64,000 nt of DNA from Caballeronia catudaia (GTDB lineage: Bacteria > Pseudomonadota > Gammaproteobacteria > Burkholderiales > Burkholderiaceae): contig NZ_FCOF02000028.1 of assembly GCF_001544755.2 (NCBI RefSeq), positions 1 through 64,000 of the forward strand, read 5' to 3'. The notes beneath the pieces are model-generated. The model worked only from the letters and a program-made list of their open reading frames with translations, did no database searches and was not told the DNA's origin. Positions 61,018 through 64,000 of the stretch are shown piece after piece. The first letter of the stretch is position 1. Every line of letters begins with the position of its first letter. The translations under genes and the position numbers were made by a program.

Positions 61018-61728
61018 GTGGCGACACGCTCGACGACGGATCTCCCCGCGCTCGAATTAGTTGCACGCGAAACCATGGCCGGCCGCGTCTATGCGCAGCT
61101 CAGGCAAGCCATCATGACGGGCCGCTTCGCACCTGGACAGTTGCTCAGCCTGCGCAGCGTGGCGGAAGCCGTCGGCTCTTCGACCATGCCCGTGCGCGCC
61201 GCGCTCACGCGTCTGCAAGCGGAAGGCGCGTTGATCGACGGACCCGGCCGCGCGTTGATGGTCCCGCCGATGACGCTCGAGTTGCTCGACGAATTGCGCG
61301 ACGTGCGCATCGCGCTCGAAGGCGCAGTCGCGAAGCGCGCGGCGTCGCGCATGACGCGCGCGCATCTCGACGCGCTGCAGCGCATCTTCGACACGATGGA
61401 CGCCCATGTCGAAGCCGGCGACGCGCCCTCGTATCTGCGCAGCAACTTCGAGTTCCACATTGCCATTTACGCGCACGGTGCGAGCGATCTCACGCTCGCG
61501 ACGATTCAGAACCTCTGGATGCGCATCGGCCCGTTCCTGAATCTCGTGGCACCCGATATTCCGCACATGCGCCGATCGATGGCGGCGCATCGGCATATCG
61601 TCGAAGCGCTCTGGCGCGGCGACGGCGAAGGCGCGCGCGCCGGCATCGAGGAGGACATCGGCGATGCGGCCGCCGATCTGCAACAGCGTTTGCAAAGCGG
61701 CGAATCAGGCAACGAAGCGAGCGCCTGA
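61018..61728 (+). CDS. GntR-family transcriptional regulator (FadR subgroup)
   Basis: 236 residues from GTG 61018, with GGAGGCG six bases upstream. A GntR winged helix (about 20-85; YAQLRQAIMTGRFAPGQLLSLRSVAEAVGSSTMPVRAALTRL) precedes an all-helical FCD ligand domain (about 95-225; the metal-binding residues are in ..NFEFHIAIYAHG and MAAHRHIVEAL). It lies 28 bp before the catabolic operon and should repress it until its carboxylate inducer binds. Confidence 0.93.
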   Translation: MATRSTTDLPALELVARETMAGRVYAQLRQAIMTGRFAPGQLLSLRSVAEAVGSSTMPVRAALTRLQAEGALIDGPGRALMVPPMTLELLDELRDVRIALEGAVAKRAASRMTRAHLDALQRIFDTMDAHVEAGDAPSYLRSNFEFHIAIYAHGASDLTLATIQNLWMRIGPFLNLVAPDIPHMRRSMAAHRHIVEALWRGDGEGARAGIEEDIGDAAADLQQRLQSGESGNEASA

Positions 61729-61756
61729 ACACGACTAAAAAGAAAGGAGACAAGGC

Positions 61757-62563
61757 ATGACGGTTCTTCAGATGCTGAAACCGCACGCGGGCTTGCGCGT
61801 GCTCGTGACGGGCGGCGCATCGGGCATCGGGCTCGTGATCGCGCGCGCGTTCGTCGATGCAGGCGCGCGCGTGCACGTCTGCGATTCGAGCCCCGAAACC
61901 ATCGATGCATTGGCGCAGGCAGAAGCGAGCGCGGAGTGCAACGCGATTACGTCCACGCTCGCGGATGTTTCGGACAAGGACGCGGTCGAGCGCGTATTCG
62001 CCGACGTGCAGCGCGAGCTCGGCGGACTCGATGTGCTCGTGAATAACGCGGGCATCGCGGGCCCGACCGGCGGCATCGACGAACTCGACGCGAACGAGTG
62101 GGAGCAAACCGTCGACGTCAATCTGAACGCGCAGTTCTACTTCGCGCGCCGCGCGGTGCCGCTGCTGCGCGACGCGCATGGCGGCGGAACGATCATCGCG
62201 CTGTCGTCGGTGGCGGGACGGCTCGGTTATGCGTTTCGCACGCCGTATGCCGCGACGAAATGGGCGGTCGTCGGCATGACCAAGAGTCTCGCGATCGAGC
62301 TGGGGCCGTCCAACATCCGCGTCAATGCGATTCAGCCGGGCATCGTGAAAGGGCCGCGCATCGAGCGCGTGATCGCCGCGCGCGCGAAGCAACTCGATCT
62401 CTCTTATGAAGAGATGGAGAAGCAGTATCTCGCGAAGATTTCCCTGCGCCGCATGACCACGCCCGAGGAAGTCGCGGCCACCGCGCTCTTTCTGTGCTCG
62501 CCCGCGGGCAGCGGCATCTCGGGACAGGCGATCTCCGTCTGCGGCAACGTGGAAGTCCTTTAA
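61757..62563 (+). CDS. short-chain dehydrogenase/reductase
   Basis: 268 residues. The cofactor motif is TGGASGIG (18-25), then NNAGIAG, catalytic Ser in ALSSVAGRLG and YAATK. It probably oxidises a hydroxy acid or amino alcohol with NAD(P). AAAGGAGACAAGGC precedes the ATG. The next gene is a beta-keto acid cleavage enzyme, so the SDR may make the beta-keto acid. Confidence 0.93.
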   Translation: MTVLQMLKPHAGLRVLVTGGASGIGLVIARAFVDAGARVHVCDSSPETIDALAQAEASAECNAITSTLADVSDKDAVERVFADVQRELGGLDVLVNNAGIAGPTGGIDELDANEWEQTVDVNLNAQFYFARRAVPLLRDAHGGGTIIALSSVAGRLGYAFRTPYAATKWAVVGMTKSLAIELGPSNIRVNAIQPGIVKGPRIERVIAARAKQLDLSYEEMEKQYLAKISLRRMTTPEEVAATALFLCSPAGSGISGQAISVCGNVEVL

Positions 62564-62578
62564 AACAACGAGGATCAC

Positions 62579-63511
62579 ATGGCAACGAAACGCAAGGTCA
62601 TCATCACATGTGCGCCGACGGGCGCGATCCACACGCCTTCGATGTCGCCGCATCTTCCTCTCACGCCGCAGCAGATCGGCGACGCCGCGCTCGCGGCCGC
62701 GCAGGAAGGCGCCGCGATTCTGCATCTGCATGCGCGCGATCCGAACGATGGTCACCCGACGCAGGATCCCGCCGTGTTCGAGCAATTTCTGCCGCGCATC
62801 AAGGCGGAAACGGATGCGGTGATCAACATCACGACCGGCGGCAGCCCGCACATGACGGTGGCCGAACGTTTGAAGCCCGCGCATCGGTTCAGGCCGGAAG
62901 TGGCGTCGCTGAACATGGGCTCGATGAACTTCGGTCTCTATCCGATGCTGGAGCGCTTCAAGGAACTCAAGTACGACTGGGAGCGTAAGCATCTGGAGAA
63001 CAGCCGCGATCTCGTGTTCAAGAACACGTTTGCGGATATCGAATACATCCTGACATCGTGCGGCGCGAACGGCACGCGCTTCGAGTACGAGTGCTACGAC
63101 ATTTCGCATCTGTATAACCTCGCGCACTTCGTCGATCGCGGACTCGCGAAACCGCCGTTCTTCGTGCAGAGCGTCTTTGGTCTGCTCGGCGGCATCGGGC
63201 CGCATCCCGAAGATCTCGCGCATATGAAGCGCACCGCCGACCGGCTTTTCGGCCACGACTATGTGTGGTCGATCCTCGGCGCGGGCCGCAATCAGATTCC
63301 GCTCGGTTCGATCGGCGTCGCGCAGGGATCGAACGTGCGTGTGGGTCTGGAGGATTCGCTATGGATCGAGCCCGGCAAGCTCGCCGAATCGAGCGCGGCG
63401 CAGGTGCGCAAGATTCGTCAGGTGGTCGAAGGACTTTCGCTCGATATCGCCACGCCCGCCGAAGCGCGCGAGATGCTGCAACTGAAGGGCGCCGCCGACA
63501 CCAACTTCTGA
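62579..63511 (+). CDS. beta-keto acid cleavage enzyme (BKACE, DUF849 family)
   Basis: 310 residues. ITCAPTGAIHTPSMSPHLP opens the TIM barrel. His49 and His51 (ILHLHARD) are the expected zinc ligands, with the metal Glu late in VGLEDSLW. The family cleaves beta-keto acids with acetyl-CoA to acetoacetate and a new CoA ester; 3-keto-5-aminohexanoate and dehydrocarnitine are known substrates. The pocket that sets the substrate cannot be read by eye. GAGGATCAC precedes the ATG. Confidence 0.93.
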   Translation: MATKRKVIITCAPTGAIHTPSMSPHLPLTPQQIGDAALAAAQEGAAILHLHARDPNDGHPTQDPAVFEQFLPRIKAETDAVINITTGGSPHMTVAERLKPAHRFRPEVASLNMGSMNFGLYPMLERFKELKYDWERKHLENSRDLVFKNTFADIEYILTSCGANGTRFEYECYDISHLYNLAHFVDRGLAKPPFFVQSVFGLLGGIGPHPEDLAHMKRTADRLFGHDYVWSILGAGRNQIPLGSIGVAQGSNVRVGLEDSLWIEPGKLAESSAAQVRKIRQVVEGLSLDIATPAEAREMLQLKGAADTNF

Positions 63512-63525
63512 GCGTGGAGGAGAAC

Positions 63526-64000
63526 GTGAACGCCAAGCTGAAAGTAGTCGCGATGCCGACGGGCTGGCTCACCGTCGATCGCTCGTCGCAAGTGTATGGC
63601 CGCTACTTCGGCCAGCAGATGAAGGTGCCCGTGTGGTCGACGGCGATCGTCGGTGCGTCGAAGAAGATCGTCGTCGATACGGGCATTCACGATCCGGGAT
63701 GGGTCTCGAACTTCGTGTGTCCGTGCGATCAGGCGCCCGAAGAGAAGCTCGAGCGCGCGTTGAAGGAATACGTCGGCTGGAGCGCGGACGATGTGGATAT
63801 CGTCATCAACACGCATCTGCATTACGACCATTCGGGCGGCAACACGCTGTTCAGCCACGCGCGCTTCATCGTGCAGGCGGCCGAGTGGGAATACGCGGGT
63901 CATCCGCTGCCGACGCAGGCCACGTATTACCAGGAGTTTCTGATCGGCCGCGAGCCGCTCGCGTATTTTCGCTGGCAGTTCGTGAACGGCGTGACCGATA
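63526..64000 (+). CDS. N-acyl homoserine lactonase-like MBL-fold hydrolase, partial
   Basis: The first 158 residues of a metallo-beta-lactamase-fold protein; the gene runs off the window. INTHLHYDHSGGN (His97, His99, Asp101, His102) is the metal motif of the AttM/AiiA-like lactonase group. GTG start at 63526 follows GTGGAGGAGAAC. In this operon it may open a lactone or cleave an ester in the pathway, and it need not act on quorum signals. Confidence 0.88.
   Translation, partial: MNAKLKVVAMPTGWLTVDRSSQVYGRYFGQQMKVPVWSTAIVGASKKIVVDTGIHDPGWVSNFVCPCDQAPEEKLERALKEYVGWSADDVDIVINTHLHYDHSGGNTLFSHARFIVQAAEWEYAGHPLPTQATYYQEFLIGREPLAYFRWQFVNGVTD

Noticed and set aside
63526..64000. Quorum-quenching AHL lactonase
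   Set aside because: The HxHxDH motif is shared by many metallohydrolases, and the operon context is catabolic, so a specific quorum-signal role is not supported; only the family is reported.

Overview
The window is GC-rich, densely coded DNA from a beta-proteobacterium of the Burkholderiaceae. Gene content and protein style (DUF3563 protein, quinoprotein relay genes, paired PAS hybrid kinases, full C-P lyase operon) fit Paraburkholderia/Caballeronia best. The genus is inferred from general knowledge, not from a search. I see no rRNA, tRNA, CRISPR array, replication origin or intact insertion sequence. About six decayed gene remnants and one dispersed palindromic repeat family suggest an accessory replicon or a flexible chromosomal region.

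Layout. 1-650: a large inverted repeat with no gene. 686-4766: a LysR regulator and accessory genes of a PQQ-alcohol-dehydrogenase relay (two SoxH-like metallohydrolase-fold proteins, a SoxYZ-like carrier, an EthD protein) without the dehydrogenase. 4830-6485: remnants of an MFS transporter and two dehydrogenases around an intact membrane protein. 6594-9591: a solitary glycine-betaine-type binding protein, an AHSA1-like protein and a lipoamide-dehydrogenase-like flavoprotein. 9809-24718: phosphonate use, with phnCDE (uptake), phnF-DUF1045-phnN on the minus strand and phnGHIJKLM on the plus strand. An unrelated minus-strand unit, ABC importer - C45 Ntn-hydrolase - RpiR regulator (12473-16651), sits inside this locus. 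24899-28627: an aromatic-acid MFS carrier, a chemoreceptor and a small secreted protein. 28681-32991: a class-C-like serine hydrolase, a VOC protein, a LysR regulator and a FUSC protein. 33107-42751: a PAS hybrid kinase, a PhoD phosphatase, an MDR-type MFS carrier, a kinase/OmpR regulator pair and small proteins. 42938-50033: DNA polymerase IV, then a TauD-type dioxygenase with a sulfonate/taurine-type ABC importer, a LysR regulator and an aldo/keto reductase. 50058-53535: an MFS remnant, exonuclease III, a hydrolase and an NCS2 permease.

53752-60861 is the most striking region: a stand-alone receiver followed by RsbR, RsbS, RsbT, a fused ATPase/PP2C phosphatase and two large hybrid histidine kinases. 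Several of these genes overlap by 4 bp. It is a stressosome core (RsbR-S-T-X) with no RsbU/V/W or sigma-B in view, coupled to two-component signalling. The first kinase starts with a degenerate RsbT-like domain and ends in a receiver without its phospho-aspartate, so the stressosome may feed into a phosphorelay through a pseudo-domain.

61018-64000: a GntR regulator and a catabolic operon (SDR, BKACE-type C-C lyase, lactonase-like metallohydrolase cut by the window end) of unknown substrate.
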